Notes: generated from the letters alone by a model not told the origin. 40,802 nucleotides of DNA from an uncultured Bacilli bacterium (GCA_947627375.1 CANQVR010000003.1:1-40802); one strand, 5' to 3'; positions 1-8,501 are shown, numbered from the stretch's first letter. A program made the numbers and translations.

Positions 1-104
1 ACATAATATATATTATACTATAATTAGACTTATTTCCGTTAATTTATTTAAAACGAACTTCCAAATAAAAATTCGGATAAATATACTTTTTTCGTTTAAA
101 ACCA

Positions 105-133
105 TTTTCAATTATTCTATTTTTTGATACAAT
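105..133 (+). promoter_or_regulatory. Predicted sigma-A promoter of the parAB operon
   Basis: TTTTCA (105-110) and TACAAT (128-133) are separated by 17 bp, and the parA ribosome binding site follows about 20 bp later. Upstream, an AAACGAA / TTCGTTT inverted repeat flanks the region and could be an operator, but nothing identifies a binding protein. No gene is visible in bases 1-163. Confidence 0.45.
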
Positions 134-163
134 ATTATAAGTAGAAAAAGAAAGGTGATAAAT

Positions 164-949
164 ATGGGAAAGGTAATATCTTTAGTAAATCAAAAAGGTG
201 GAGTGGGAAAGACTACAACTAGTATAAACCTTTCTGCATCTTTAGCTTTATTAGGAAAAAAAGTATTGTTAATAGATTTAGATCCTCAAGGAAATACAAC
301 GACTGGTGTTGGAATTAATAAAGGTGATATTGATAAAAGTATTTATGATGTATTAATTTCTAAATGTTCAATTAATGAATCTATTATTAAAACTAAATAT
401 AAAAATTTATTTGTGATACCTGCTACAATTAATTTGGCAGGACTTGATTTAGAATTGATCGAAAAGAGTAGAACTTCTAAGGATTTTTCAAAAGGTAATC
501 AATTAAAAAAACATTTAGATACAATTAGAGAATCTTTTGATTTTATAATTCTAGATTGTCCACCTTCACTTGGATTAATTACAACTAATGCTTTAAGTGC
601 TTCTAATTCTGTAATAATACCTGTACAATGTGAATTCTTCGCATTAGAAGGAATAATGCAACTTTTAAATACTATTATGATGGCTCAAAAAAGTTTGAAT
701 CCAAATTTAGATATAGAAGGAGTTTTATTAACTATGTTAGATTCTAGAACTAATTTAGGTTTTGAAGTTGTAGATGATATTAGAAAATTCTTTAAGGAAA
801 GAGTTTATAATACTATAATTCCTAGACTTATAAGACTTACAGAAGCACCTTCGCATGGAGAACCAATTATTGCTTATGATCCAAAAAGTAGAGGTAGTGA
901 AGCTTATATAAATTTGGCTAAGGAAGTGATAGAAAGAAATGGAAACTAA
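164..949 (+). CDS. parA: Chromosome partitioning ATPase ParA (Soj)
   Basis: ParA/Soj is a deviant Walker ATPase that works with ParB in origin segregation and, in Bacillus, in control of DnaA and of sporulation. The protein has the Walker A motif KGGVGKTTT near its N-terminus, DPQGN (A') and DCPPSLGL (Walker B), and at about 261 residues is the usual chromosomal size. The ORF track starts at a GTG, but AAAGGTG lies just ahead of the ATG at 164 with about 6 nt spacing, so that ATG is the better start. It overlaps parB by 11 nt, indicating translational coupling. Identity is firm from motifs and synteny. Confidence 0.95.
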   Translation: MGKVISLVNQKGGVGKTTTSINLSASLALLGKKVLLIDLDPQGNTTTGVGINKGDIDKSIYDVLISKCSINESIIKTKYKNLFVIPATINLAGLDLELIEKSRTSKDFSKGNQLKKHLDTIRESFDFIILDCPPSLGLITTNALSASNSVIIPVQCEFFALEGIMQLLNTIMMAQKSLNPNLDIEGVLLTMLDSRTNLGFEVVDDIRKFFKERVYNTIIPRLIRLTEAPSHGEPIIAYDPKSRGSEAYINLAKEVIERNGN

Positions 950-1826
950 TAGGAGAAAAGCGCTAGGGCGTGGTTTAGAAGAATTATTTAATAATGAACC
1001 AATGGATTATAATAAAGTAGAAGAAAAGATTATTACTGAAACGCCAAAAGATGCAATTCAAAAGATTTCTATATCTGATTTACGTAGTAATCCATATCAG
1101 CCTAGGCAAAAATTTGAAGAGAATGCTTTACGAGAATTATCTGAATCTATCAAGGAACATGGTGTTTTTCAACCGATAATTGTGAAAAAAAGTATAAAAG
1201 GTTATGAAATAATAGCTGGTGAGAGAAGAGTTAAAGCATCTACTATGGCAGGTCTTAAAGAAATTCCTGCAATAATTAGAGATTTTACGGATGATGAAAT
1301 GATGGAAATAGCTCTACTTGAGAATTTACAAAGAGAAAATTTAACAGCTTTAGAAGAGGCAACAGCTTATAAAAAAATGTTAGATCATTTAAAAATAACG
1401 CAAGAAGCTTTAGCAAAACGTCTTGGTAAAAGTAGAAGTCATATTACAAATATGCTTGGTATTTTACATTTACCATCATCAGTTAAAAATTTGATAACTG
1501 ATAAAAAAATTAGTATGGGACATGCTAGAGTTCTTAGTAAATTAGAAGATGAAAATCAAATCAAATCTCTAGCAGATAAAATTGTTAGTGAAGGATTAAG
1601 TGTTAGACAACTAGAAGAAAAAACAAAAGAAACTACAAAATTTGTAAGAAAAAATAAAGTAAATAATACCAAAAATATTCAATCTTCAGAATATAAATAT
1701 TTAGAAGAAGTTTTATGTGAAAAATTTGGTACTAAAGTAAAAATAAAGAATAATCGTTTAGAAATTCAATTTGTAAATAAAAATGATTTTAATAGAATAT
1801 TAGAAATAATGAATTTGAATAATTAA
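939..1826 (+). CDS. parB: Chromosome partitioning protein ParB (Spo0J)
   Basis: ParB is the CTP-dependent clamp that loads on parS sites and spreads. The N-terminal ALGRGLEELF peptide is the conserved ParA-stimulating segment. It is followed by the ParB/Srx CTPase fold with GERRVKAS near residue 100 and by a helix-turn-helix around TQEALAKRLGKSRSHI that reads parS. The C-terminal part would dimerise. The length (295 aa) is normal. The start overlaps parA. No perfect parS is present in the window; the best match is a partial site inside asnS (see findings). Confidence 0.95.
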   Translation: METNRRKALGRGLEELFNNEPMDYNKVEEKIITETPKDAIQKISISDLRSNPYQPRQKFEENALRELSESIKEHGVFQPIIVKKSIKGYEIIAGERRVKASTMAGLKEIPAIIRDFTDDEMMEIALLENLQRENLTALEEATAYKKMLDHLKITQEALAKRLGKSRSHITNMLGILHLPSSVKNLITDKKISMGHARVLSKLEDENQIKSLADKIVSEGLSVRQLEEKTKETTKFVRKNKVNNTKNIQSSEYKYLEEVLCEKFGTKVKIKNNRLEIQFVNKNDFNRILEIMNLNN

Positions 1827-1842
1827 AAAAGAGGGTGGTCTA

Positions 1843-2658
1843 ATGGCGATATTTGGCATTGATTTATGGTTAATTGTAAGTAAGATTTTAAAGTGTGTTA
1901 TAAGTATTTCAATAGGGATAATAATATATAAATTCATTAAAAAAACGATAATTAAGTTAACTACTAAAAGTAAGACAAGATCTAAATATAAGCAAAAGAG
2001 ATTACAAACCATACAATCTTTACTTAAAAATTTAACTAAATATATTATATATATCTTTGTATTTTTATATATTTTATCAATCTTTGGAGTAAATGTAAGT
2101 GGAATAGTGGCAGGACTTGGTGTTTCTGCAGCTTTGATTGGACTTGCATTTCAAGATACAGCTAAAGATATAATAGCTGGTGTTTCGATGATAACTGATG
2201 ATGAATTTGAGATAGGAGATACAGTAAAAATCGATGGTTTTATGGGAGAAGTTGTTTTTATTGGTCTTCGTTCTACTAAGATAAGAGATTATAAAGGTGC
2301 TACTATGATTATTGCAAATCATTCTATTAACAAAGTTATAAATTATAATCTTCATGATTCTCTAGCTGTTGTAGATGTATCGGTAGCTTATGAAAGTGAT
2401 TTAAATGAAGTGGAGAAAGTTTTAAATAATTTAGCTAAAAAATTAGAGAAAAAATTAGATTATTTAAAAGGTGATATCGAAATTTTAGGTATTGACAATT
2501 TAGATGATTCTGCAATAGTATATAGAGTGACTGCTTTAGTGGAACCAATGAAGCATATTATTACTCAAAGAACTTTGAGAAAAGAAATTGCTGAGGCATT
2601 TAAAAAGTCATCAGTAAAAATACCATATAAACAAATAGAGGTACATAATGCAAAATGA
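1843..2658 (+). CDS. Small MscS-type mechanosensitive channel
   Basis: Predicted membrane channel that opens under membrane tension to release solutes on osmotic downshock. Two hydrophobic helices (about residues 5-30 and 55-80) precede a glycine/alanine-rich pore helix (GIVAGLGVSAALIGLAFQ), followed by the cytoplasmic beta domain starting near DEFEIGDTVKIDGF. At 271 aa it is the three-helix type. GAGGGTGG precedes the ATG. The stop codon overlaps the DUF951 start by 11 nt. A channel of this type next to parB and DUF951 is a common arrangement in Firmicutes, which supports one operon. Confidence 0.88.
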   Translation: MAIFGIDLWLIVSKILKCVISISIGIIIYKFIKKTIIKLTTKSKTRSKYKQKRLQTIQSLLKNLTKYIIYIFVFLYILSIFGVNVSGIVAGLGVSAALIGLAFQDTAKDIIAGVSMITDDEFEIGDTVKIDGFMGEVVFIGLRSTKIRDYKGATMIIANHSINKVINYNLHDSLAVVDVSVAYESDLNEVEKVLNNLAKKLEKKLDYLKGDIEILGIDNLDDSAIVYRVTALVEPMKHIITQRTLRKEIAEAFKKSSVKIPYKQIEVHNAK

Positions 2659-2836
2659 TTTTAATTATAAGTTAGGAAGTAAAGTAGTAATGAAAAAACA
2701 ACATCCTTGTGGTAATAATGAATTTGAGATTACTAGGTTAGGAGCAGATATTAAGATAAAATGTCTTAATTGTGGAAGATCTATTTTACTACCAAGAATA
2801 GAATTTAATAAAAAAGTGAAAAAAGTAATCTCTTAG
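2648..2836 (+). CDS. DUF951 family protein (YyzM-like)
   Basis: Short protein of 62 aa with the family core KQHPCGNNEF, then RLGADIKIKCLNCGRS and a final LPR. The two Cys pairs (one Cys in HPCG and a CLNC) suggest a small metal-binding or rubredoxin-like fold, but no function is established for the family. It overlaps the mscS-like gene by 11 nt, so it is probably translated by coupling. Its place between parB and ychF is conserved in Firmicutes. Confidence 0.88.
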   Translation: MQNDFNYKLGSKVVMKKQHPCGNNEFEITRLGADIKIKCLNCGRSILLPRIEFNKKVKKVIS

Positions 2837-2849
2837 GAGTGATTTAAAT

Positions 2850-4448
2850 ATGAGAAAAGAAAAAAGAAAACTAAAACTGAAAAAGTTTTATTTTCATCCA
2901 ATTACTATGTTTTTAGTTTGTAGTGTTGTAGTAGTATTGTTAAGTGCAGTTCTTGAAAAGTTACAAGTTCAAAGTACTTATCAATTAGTAAGTGACAGCG
3001 TTAATGATTTAGAAACGACAGTAGTTGCGGTTGAAAATCTTTTGAACTTTGATGGTATGAAATATATAATTAGTAATTCTACTAAAAACTTTATGAGTTT
3101 TGCTCCATTGGCATCTTTACTTATTTCTTTAATTGGAATAAGTGTTGCTGAGGCAACTGGTTTTTTAGAAGCTTTTAGTAAAAAATATTTAAGAAAATTA
3201 ACTAAACCAAAACTTACATTTATTATTCTTTTTATAGGAATAATCTCTTCATTAATTAATGATGTTGGATATGCTATATTAATTCCATTATCAGCTATGA
3301 TATATAAAATTTTAAAGAGAAATCCATCCCTCGGAATTATTACGGCTTTTTGTGGAGTAGCCTTTGGGTATGGGGTATCGGTTTTTATTGGATCGATGGA
3401 GGTTTCTTTAATTCCTTATACTACTAGTGCAGCTCATTTAGTCGATGAAGCAGTTCATGTTAGTTTAAGTTCTAATTTATTTATAATAATAGTAAGTGTA
3501 TTTTTGTTGACTATTTTTGGTACTTTTGTAATAGAAAAACTTATCGCACCAAAACTTAGTGCATATAAAGAAGAAAAGAATTTTAGTAGGACACAAGAAA
3601 TTGATATAATCGATATAGAAGAATTTGAACAACAAAAAATTGAAAAAGAAAAAAATCAAAAACGTGGTTTAAGATATTCTCTTTTTGCCGGTATTATTGT
3701 TATTTCAATATTTATTTATATGTTAATACCTAATTTACCTTGGTCAGGATTACTTCTTGATATGAAACAAAAAACTTATTTAAATCAAATATTTGGTGAT
3801 AGTGCTTATTTCCAAGATGGATTTACTTATATGATTAGTTTATTGTTTTTAGTTGTTGGACTTGCATACGGAATAGGAGCAAATTCTGTAAAAAATGATA
3901 AAGATATTATTGAAAAAGCTACTACTAATTTTGAAAAAATAGGTAGTATAATCTTACTTATGTTTGTAGCGTCTCAATTTTTATCTATATTTAAGAAAAC
4001 TGAAATAGGAACAGTTATTGCCGGTAATTTAGCAAATTTAATAGAATCACTTAAGTTTACAGGTATACCACTGATTATAATTGTTATTGTTGCTATTGCG
4101 GTATCTAATTTGTTTTTAACATCACCATCTATAAAATGGCAAATATTTTCTCCAGTAGTGGTACCACTTTTAATGGAATCTAATATTTCACCACAATTTG
4201 CTCAATTTATAATGAGAGCATCTGATTCTATGACAAATGGTATAACACCATTACTGGCGGCATTTACAATTTATTTAGGATATTTAAATATTTATAATAA
4301 AGATAAATCCAAACCGATAGTTATTACAAAAGCTATAAAGATGATAATGCCTTACTTTGTAGTTAGTGTTGGAGTATGGTTATTAATTATATTTGGATGG
4401 TATTTATTGGGTCTTCCAATTGGACCTAATGTTTATCCAACAATTTAA
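2850..4448 (+). CDS. AbgT-family transporter
   Basis: Predicted polytopic inner membrane transporter of the AbgT family, whose members import p-aminobenzoyl-glutamate or export antimetabolites such as sulfonamides. The 532-residue sequence has a charged N-terminal tail and about ten or more hydrophobic segments. Conserved-looking stretches include SLINDVGYAILIPL and TSPSIKWQIFSPVVVPL near the C-terminus, plus a cytoplasmic charged loop around residues 235-275. GGAGTG lies ahead of the ATG. It ends the parAB operon at a terminator overlapping its stop. The substrate cannot be told from sequence. Confidence 0.8.
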   Translation: MRKEKRKLKLKKFYFHPITMFLVCSVVVVLLSAVLEKLQVQSTYQLVSDSVNDLETTVVAVENLLNFDGMKYIISNSTKNFMSFAPLASLLISLIGISVAEATGFLEAFSKKYLRKLTKPKLTFIILFIGIISSLINDVGYAILIPLSAMIYKILKRNPSLGIITAFCGVAFGYGVSVFIGSMEVSLIPYTTSAAHLVDEAVHVSLSSNLFIIIVSVFLLTIFGTFVIEKLIAPKLSAYKEEKNFSRTQEIDIIDIEEFEQQKIEKEKNQKRGLRYSLFAGIIVISIFIYMLIPNLPWSGLLLDMKQKTYLNQIFGDSAYFQDGFTYMISLLFLVVGLAYGIGANSVKNDKDIIEKATTNFEKIGSIILLMFVASQFLSIFKKTEIGTVIAGNLANLIESLKFTGIPLIIIVIVAIAVSNLFLTSPSIKWQIFSPVVVPLLMESNISPQFAQFIMRASDSMTNGITPLLAAFTIYLGYLNIYNKDKSKPIVITKAIKMIMPYFVVSVGVWLLIIFGWYLLGLPIGPNVYPTI

Positions 4449-4469
4449 AAGTGTTGAAATACACTTTTT
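4447..4469 (+). terminator. Intrinsic terminator after the AbgT-like gene
   Basis: AAAAGTGT and ACACTTTT form a perfect 8-bp stem around a 6-nt loop, followed by a T run. The left arm starts within the TAA stop codon. The loop also contains the -35 element of the next promoter. Confidence 0.8.
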
Positions 4470-4482
4470 CTATTGGTATAAT
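4454..4482 (+). promoter_or_regulatory. Predicted sigma-A promoter of ychF
   Basis: TTGAAA (4454-4459) and TATAAT (4477-4482) with exactly 17 bp between, plus a TGG extended -10. The expected start near 4489 leaves only about 16 nt of leader. The -35 lies inside the upstream terminator hairpin. Confidence 0.8.
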
Positions 4483-4504
4483 ATAAAAAGAAATGAGGGA
4501 TATT

Positions 4505-5605
4505 ATGAGTTTATGCACTGGAATTGTTGGACTTCCAAATGTCGGAAAGTCAACGTTATTTAATGCTATTACGAAACAAAAGATTTTAGCTGAAAATTAC
4601 CCTTTTGCAACAATCGATCCTAATGTAGGTGTGGTGGTAGTACCTGATGAGAGGATAGAAAAATTAAATCAGATGTATCAACCTAAGAGAAAAATACCTA
4701 CAACTTATGAATTTACGGATATAGCTGGTCTTGTAAAAGGAGCTTCAACTGGAGAAGGACTTGGTAATAAATTTTTATCTCATATTAGAGAGGTAGATGC
4801 TATTGTCGAGGTAGTTCGTTGTTTTAATGATGGTAATATTATTCATGTAGATGGAGAAATAGATCCAATTAGAGATATTGAAACAATTAATTTAGAACTT
4901 GCTATTGCCGATTTAGAAATTGTTCAAAACAGGTTGGAAAAAGTCTCTAAAAAAGCTAGGACAACTAAACAAAAAGAGGAACTTTTAGAACTTGAAGCAC
5001 TTGATAAAGCTTGTGCAACTTTAAAGGAAAATAAACCGCTTCGTTTAGTTGATTTTAGTGAAGAAGAAAAACTAGCTTTAAAATCATATAATTTTTTAAC
5101 TTTGAAGCCTATGATATATCTTGCTAATATAGCAGAAGATATGGTAGGTCAAAAAGATAATGTATATGTTCAAAAGGTAAAAGAATACGCTGAGAAGGAA
5201 GAAGCTAAAGTTGTTACAGTTTGTGCTAAATTAGAGGAAGATTTGTCTGAATTAGAAGATGTAGAAAGAAAAGAATTGTTAGAAGGACTTGATTTAAAAA
5301 CTTCAGGTCTTGATGATTTGATTCAAGCTACATATGATTTACTTGGTTTAGAAACTTATTTTACAGTAGGAAAAGATGAAGTTAGAGCGTGGACTTTTAG
5401 AAAGGGAATGAATGCTAAAAAGTGTGCAGGTATTATTCATACTGATTTTGAAAAAGGTTTTATTCGTGCAGAAGTTATGTCTTATGATGATTTGATTGAT
5501 TGTGGGAGTGAATTGGCAGTAAGAGAAGCTGGTAAAATGAGACTTGAAGGAAAAGATTATTTAATGCAAGATGGTGATATTTGTCATTTTAGATTTAATG
5601 TTTAA
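4505..5605 (+). CDS. ychF: Redox-regulated ATPase YchF (Obg-like)
   Basis: Universally conserved Obg-family P-loop protein that prefers ATP and associates with the ribosome. It has GLPNVGKSTLF (Walker A), DIAGLVKGAS (switch II/G3) and NIAED in place of the usual NKxD, the replacement linked to ATP preference. A C-terminal TGS domain ends in DGDICHFRFNV. The track ORF begins at an upstream ATG (4493) that contains the GAGGG ribosome binding site; the ATG at 4505 gives 366 aa, the family length. It has its own promoter and a terminator-like repeat after it. Confidence 0.95.
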   Translation: MSLCTGIVGLPNVGKSTLFNAITKQKILAENYPFATIDPNVGVVVVPDERIEKLNQMYQPKRKIPTTYEFTDIAGLVKGASTGEGLGNKFLSHIREVDAIVEVVRCFNDGNIIHVDGEIDPIRDIETINLELAIADLEIVQNRLEKVSKKARTTKQKEELLELEALDKACATLKENKPLRLVDFSEEEKLALKSYNFLTLKPMIYLANIAEDMVGQKDNVYVQKVKEYAEKEEAKVVTVCAKLEEDLSELEDVERKELLEGLDLKTSGLDDLIQATYDLLGLETYFTVGKDEVRAWTFRKGMNAKKCAGIIHTDFEKGFIRAEVMSYDDLIDCGSELAVREAGKMRLEGKDYLMQDGDICHFRFNV

Positions 5606-5621
5606 ATAAAATATTATAAAT

Positions 5622-5671
5622 ACTAAGTAATTTTATTTACATATGTAATTAATATATTTACTTAGTTTTTT
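5622..5671 (+). terminator. Probable terminator after ychF
   Basis: ACTAAGTAA (5622-5630) and TTACTTAGT (5658-5666) are perfect 9-bp arms followed by six T. The 27-nt loop contains the palindrome TTACATATGTAA. The loop is long for a terminator, so confidence is moderate. The rest of the 309-bp gap up to rpsF holds AT-rich sequence, a TTGACA at 5744 without a clear -10, and then the rpsF promoter and leader. Confidence 0.55.
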
Positions 5672-5821
5672 ACATTTTTATATTTGTTTAATTCCTTAAT
5701 GTGTTTTTTAAATACAAAAAAAATAATTAATATTTGTAATTGCTTGACATATTATTATTTGTTTTAAATATAAAAATAAATTTAATAAAGATTTTTCCTA
5801 AAAGAAGATTAGATTAATATC

Positions 5822-5850
5822 TTGATAGTTAAAGAAAAATTTGTTATAAT
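5822..5850 (+). promoter_or_regulatory. Predicted sigma-A promoter of rpsF-ssb-rpsR
   Basis: TTGATA (5822-5827), 17 bp, TATAAT (5845-5850), with TGT directly before the -10 (extended -10). Transcription would start near 5857, the first base of the leader hairpin. Confidence 0.85.
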
Positions 5851-5856
5851 ACATAC

Positions 5857-5914
5857 GAGTATTTTTAATACTCCTTGCCTATATTAGGCCTTATGTCCAA
5901 AAGGAGGTGTACAA
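5857..5914 (+). promoter_or_regulatory. Structured rpsF leader, candidate S6:S18 autoregulatory element
   Basis: The leader can form GAGTATT/AATACTC (5857-5863 with 5867-5873) at its 5' end. Alternatively CTCCTT (5871-5876) pairs with AAGGAG (5901-5906), hiding the rpsF ribosome binding site, with an inner hairpin GCCTA/TAGGC (5877-5889). The two folds share CTC at 5871-5873 and exclude each other. S6:S18 is known to bind its own mRNA leader in many bacteria; the conserved CCG bulge of that motif is not obvious here, so the class assignment is inference. Confidence 0.6.
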
Positions 5915-6202
5915 ATGAGAAAATATGAATTAATGTTTATCGTTAAAACTGATATTGAAGAAAGCGCAGTTAATAGTGTTGTTGATTCATTAAAGAAAGT
6001 ACTTAAATCTCATAAAGCTAAAATACTAGAGGAAAAAGCTTTAGGTCAAAAAGAATTAGCTTATGAAATTAAAAAACATAAAATAGGTTATTACTTTCTA
6101 TTAACAGTTGAAGCTGATAGTGCAGCAATCGATGAATTTGAAAGAGTAATATTAATTAATGAAAACGTTCTACGTCATATTGTTGTTAGAGTAGAAGATT
6201 AA
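5915..6202 (+). CDS. rpsF: 30S ribosomal protein bS6
   Basis: Small-subunit protein that binds the 16S platform as a dimer with S18. The 95-residue sequence starts MRKYELMFIV and has the family pattern around KKHKIGYYFL, ending in HIVVRVED. AAGGAGGTG lies ahead of the ATG and is inside the leader structure. It is the first gene of the classical rpsF-ssb-rpsR operon. Confidence 0.96.
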   Translation: MRKYELMFIVKTDIEESAVNSVVDSLKKVLKSHKAKILEEKALGQKELAYEIKKHKIGYYFLLTVEADSAAIDEFERVILINENVLRHIVVRVED

Positions 6203-6213
6203 GAGAGGTTATT

Positions 6214-6705
6214 ATGAATAAGGTATTTTTAATTGGAAGACTTACTAGAGATCCAGAACTTAGATATACATCTAGTAATATTGCTGTTGCTACTTTTTTT
6301 CTTGCAGTAAATAGAACTTTTACTAACAGTTCAGGAGAAAGAGAAGCAGATTTTATTAACATTGTTGTTTGGAGAAAACAAGCAGAAAATGTAAAAAATT
6401 ATTTATCACAAGGAAGTCAAGTAGCTATTGATGGACGTATTCAAAGTAGAAGTTATGAAACTGAGGAAGGAAAAAGACGTTATATTACTGAGGTAGTAGC
6501 TGATAATGTAGAATTTATTAGTTCTAAAAGAGATAATAATGATAATAAACCTTCACAGAATAATACTAAATCTGTTTCATCAAAAGAAGAAGTTACTCCA
6601 TATGATTTTCCTGATGAACAAGCTAAAACTACTGATGTAGATAATAATCCTTTTGCAGATTTTGGTGCAAATGTAGAAATTAGTGATGATGAATTACCAT
6701 TTTAA
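6214..6705 (+). CDS. ssb: Single-stranded DNA-binding protein
   Basis: An OB-fold domain (about residues 1-105, beginning MNKVFLIGRLTRDPELRYT) binds single-stranded DNA in replication, repair and recombination. A low-complexity Asn/Ser/Asp linker leads to the acidic tip DDELPF that recruits partner proteins. 163 aa is typical for the essential Firmicute SSB. It lies between rpsF and rpsR and shares their promoter. Confidence 0.96.
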   Translation: MNKVFLIGRLTRDPELRYTSSNIAVATFFLAVNRTFTNSSGEREADFINIVVWRKQAENVKNYLSQGSQVAIDGRIQSRSYETEEGKRRYITEVVADNVEFISSKRDNNDNKPSQNNTKSVSSKEEVTPYDFPDEQAKTTDVDNNPFADFGANVEISDDELPF

Positions 6706-6744
6706 AATAACGTAGAGTGTATTTTTAGAAAAAGGAGGAGAATT

Positions 6745-6960
6745 ATGGCAGATTTTTATCGTAAAAAGAAAAAAGTATGTAGAATGTGTACAGGAGCAAC
6801 TGTTGATTATAAAGATATAGATACTTTAAAAAGATATATTAATGAGAAAGGTAAAATTTTACCTAGACGTGTTACTGGAAATTGCGCTCGTCATCAAAGA
6901 GTTATTGCAACACAAATCAAAAGAGCTCGTGCAATTGGTTTACTTCCATATACAAAATAA
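6745..6960 (+). CDS. rpsR: 30S ribosomal protein bS18
   Basis: Small-subunit protein, partner of S6. 71 aa with the conserved CRMCTG near residue 12, [15 protein letters not shown], and an ending of [12 protein letters not shown] strong AAAGGAGG site precedes the ATG. The two Cys in CRMC are typical of the zinc-type S18. A terminator follows directly. Confidence 0.97.
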   Translation: MADFYRKKKKVCRMCTGATVDYKDIDTLKRYINEKGKILPRRVTGNCARHQRVIATQIKRARAIGLLPYTK

Positions 6961-6966
6961 GATTTT

Positions 6967-6995
6967 AAGAGTGATTTATTCATTCTTTTTCTTTT
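6967..6995 (+). terminator. Intrinsic terminator after rpsR
   Basis: AAGAGTGA (6967-6974) pairs with TCATTCTT (6980-6987), 8 bp including one G-U, with a 5-nt loop and a following T-rich tract. It ends the rpsF operon just before the next promoter. Confidence 0.75.
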
Positions 6996-7004
6996 GTATT
7001 TTAT

Positions 7005-7033
7005 TAGACATTAGTTATATTTTATTATATAAT
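7005..7033 (+). promoter_or_regulatory. Predicted sigma-A promoter of the DHH-rplI-dnaB operon
   Basis: TAGACA (7005-7010), 17 bp, TATAAT (7028-7033). The predicted start near 7040 rules out the long upstream part of the track ORF as coding. Confidence 0.75.
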
Positions 7034-7060
7034 AAAGAAGAGATGGAAGGGATGGCAATA

Positions 7061-8050
7061 ATGGTTATTTTAGAAAATAGTAAAGAAATAATAAAAGAAA
7101 TTAAAAAGTCCAAAAAGATATTTATTATGGGACATAAAGATTTAGATCTAGATGCTTTAGGTAGTTCAATTGGAATGGCACTTATTGCGAAACATTATAA
7201 TAAGGAATGTTTTATTATAATAGATGATAAAAACCATGAAATGGGTGTTAGTAAAATTTTAGAGGAACAAGAAGGATGCTTTAATATTATTAAAAGTAAT
7301 GAAGTAGATAATAATTTATATTCTCATCATAAAAAAAATTTACTTATAGTTTTAGATACTAGTAAAAGTGATTTAGTTCAAAGTTCTGATGTATTAGGAA
7401 AAATAACGAGAAAAATTATAATTGATCATCATGAATATGATGATAAATCTATTAAAGATGGTTTGCTTGTTATCGATAATAATGTTTCTTCTACTTGTGA
7501 GATGCTTACTACTTTAGTAGAAAAATTAAAGATAGATTTAGAATCATATTATGCGACATTGCTTCTTTCAGGAATTGTACTTGATACTAATAATTTTACA
7601 TTAAAAACAAATGCTGAAACTTATTATACTGCTTATTATTTAGCGTGTCTTGGTGCTAGTACTAAGAAAGTACAATATTTGTTGAAACAAGATTTGAAAG
7701 AATATATTGAACGTCAAAAATTATTTACTGATATTACTATTATTGATAAAATAGCAGTTTCAAAAGGTACTAGTTATGCTAAGTATCGAAGAGAAGATTT
7801 AGCAAAAGTTGCAGATATTTTATTATTCTTTAATGGAGTAGAAGCATCATTTGTTATTGGTAAACTTGGTGATAAAGTTGTTGGCGTAAGCGCTAGAAGT
7901 ATGGGTAATTATGATATTAATAATATTTTAAAAGAATTTAATGGTGGAGGAGACCAATATAACGGAGCAGCTCGTATCGAAGATGATACTGTTAGTAAAA
8001 TCAATCAAAAATTAGTTAAATTATTAAAAGAAAAAAATCAGGAGGGTTAA
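7061..8050 (+). CDS. Stand-alone DHH/DHHA1 phosphodiesterase at the gdpP locus
   Basis: Probable Mn-dependent phosphodiesterase acting on c-di-AMP, pApA or short oligonucleotides. The DHH domain shows GHKDLDLDALGS (residues 24-35), VLDTS (98-102) and IDHHEYD (121-127); the DHHA1 part ends with SARSMG and NGGGDQYNGAARI. At this position (rpsR ... rplI, dnaB) Firmicutes carry gdpP (yybT), a membrane protein with two transmembrane helices, PAS and degenerate GGDEF before the same catalytic part. All of those domains are missing here. The usual GGGH is GGGD. The track ORF starts inside rpsR; the ATG at 7061 fits GGAAGGG and the promoter. Two nearer ATGs (7043, 7052) are less well placed. Confidence 0.85.
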   Translation: MVILENSKEIIKEIKKSKKIFIMGHKDLDLDALGSSIGMALIAKHYNKECFIIIDDKNHEMGVSKILEEQEGCFNIIKSNEVDNNLYSHHKKNLLIVLDTSKSDLVQSSDVLGKITRKIIIDHHEYDDKSIKDGLLVIDNNVSSTCEMLTTLVEKLKIDLESYYATLLLSGIVLDTNNFTLKTNAETYYTAYYLACLGASTKKVQYLLKQDLKEYIERQKLFTDITIIDKIAVSKGTSYAKYRREDLAKVADILLFFNGVEASFVIGKLGDKVVGVSARSMGNYDINNILKEFNGGGDQYNGAARIEDDTVSKINQKLVKLLKEKNQEG

Positions 8051-8051
8051 A

Positions 8052-8492
8052 ATGCAAGTTATTTTAATAAAAGATGTAAGAAAACTTGGTAAAAAAGGTG
8101 AAATTAAGACTGTTAAGGATGGTTATGGTCAAAATTATTTAATAAAAAATGGTTTGGCTAAACCAGCTAATCAGAAGAATCTAGCTGAGTTGGAACATCA
8201 AAAGAAAAAAGAGAAAAAGTTAGATGCTGAAAACAAAGAGAAAGCTTTAGAAATTGCTAAAAAACTAGAAAAAACTAAATTTAAATTTGTTGTTAAAACT
8301 GGAGCAAATGATAAAATGTTTGGAAGTGTTTCAGTAAAGCAAATAAAAGAAAAATTAGAAGAAAAAGGTTTTTCAATTGATAAAACTAAAATAGAATTAG
8401 ATCATCCTATTACTAACTTAGGATTTCATGATATTATAATTCATCTTTATCATGGAGTAGATGCAAAAATAAAAATAGAAATAACAAAGTAG
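8052..8492 (+). CDS. rplI: 50S ribosomal protein bL9
   Basis: Two-domain large-subunit protein near the L1 stalk. The N-terminal domain carries MQVILIKDVRKLGKKGE and GYGQNYLIKNGLAKPA, followed by a long Lys/Glu-rich helix (about residues 45-75) and the C-terminal rRNA-binding domain with LGFHDIIIHLYHGVDAKI. 146 aa, standard length. GGAGGG precedes the ATG, which lies one base after the stop of the DHH gene. Confidence 0.96.
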   Translation: MQVILIKDVRKLGKKGEIKTVKDGYGQNYLIKNGLAKPANQKNLAELEHQKKKEKKLDAENKEKALEIAKKLEKTKFKFVVKTGANDKMFGSVSVKQIKEKLEEKGFSIDKTKIELDHPITNLGFHDIIIHLYHGVDAKIKIEITK

Positions 8493-8501
8493 GTGATATA
8501 T

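Noticed and set aside
5744-5774. TTGACA in the ychF-rpsF gap as a second promoter
   Set aside because: The nearest TATAAA gives a 19-bp spacer, and a much better promoter lies at 5822-5850.
6842-7060. Upstream extension of the 402-aa ORF over rpsR
   Set aside because: It overlaps rpsR, crosses a terminator and a good promoter, and the DHH domain begins only after ATG 7061.
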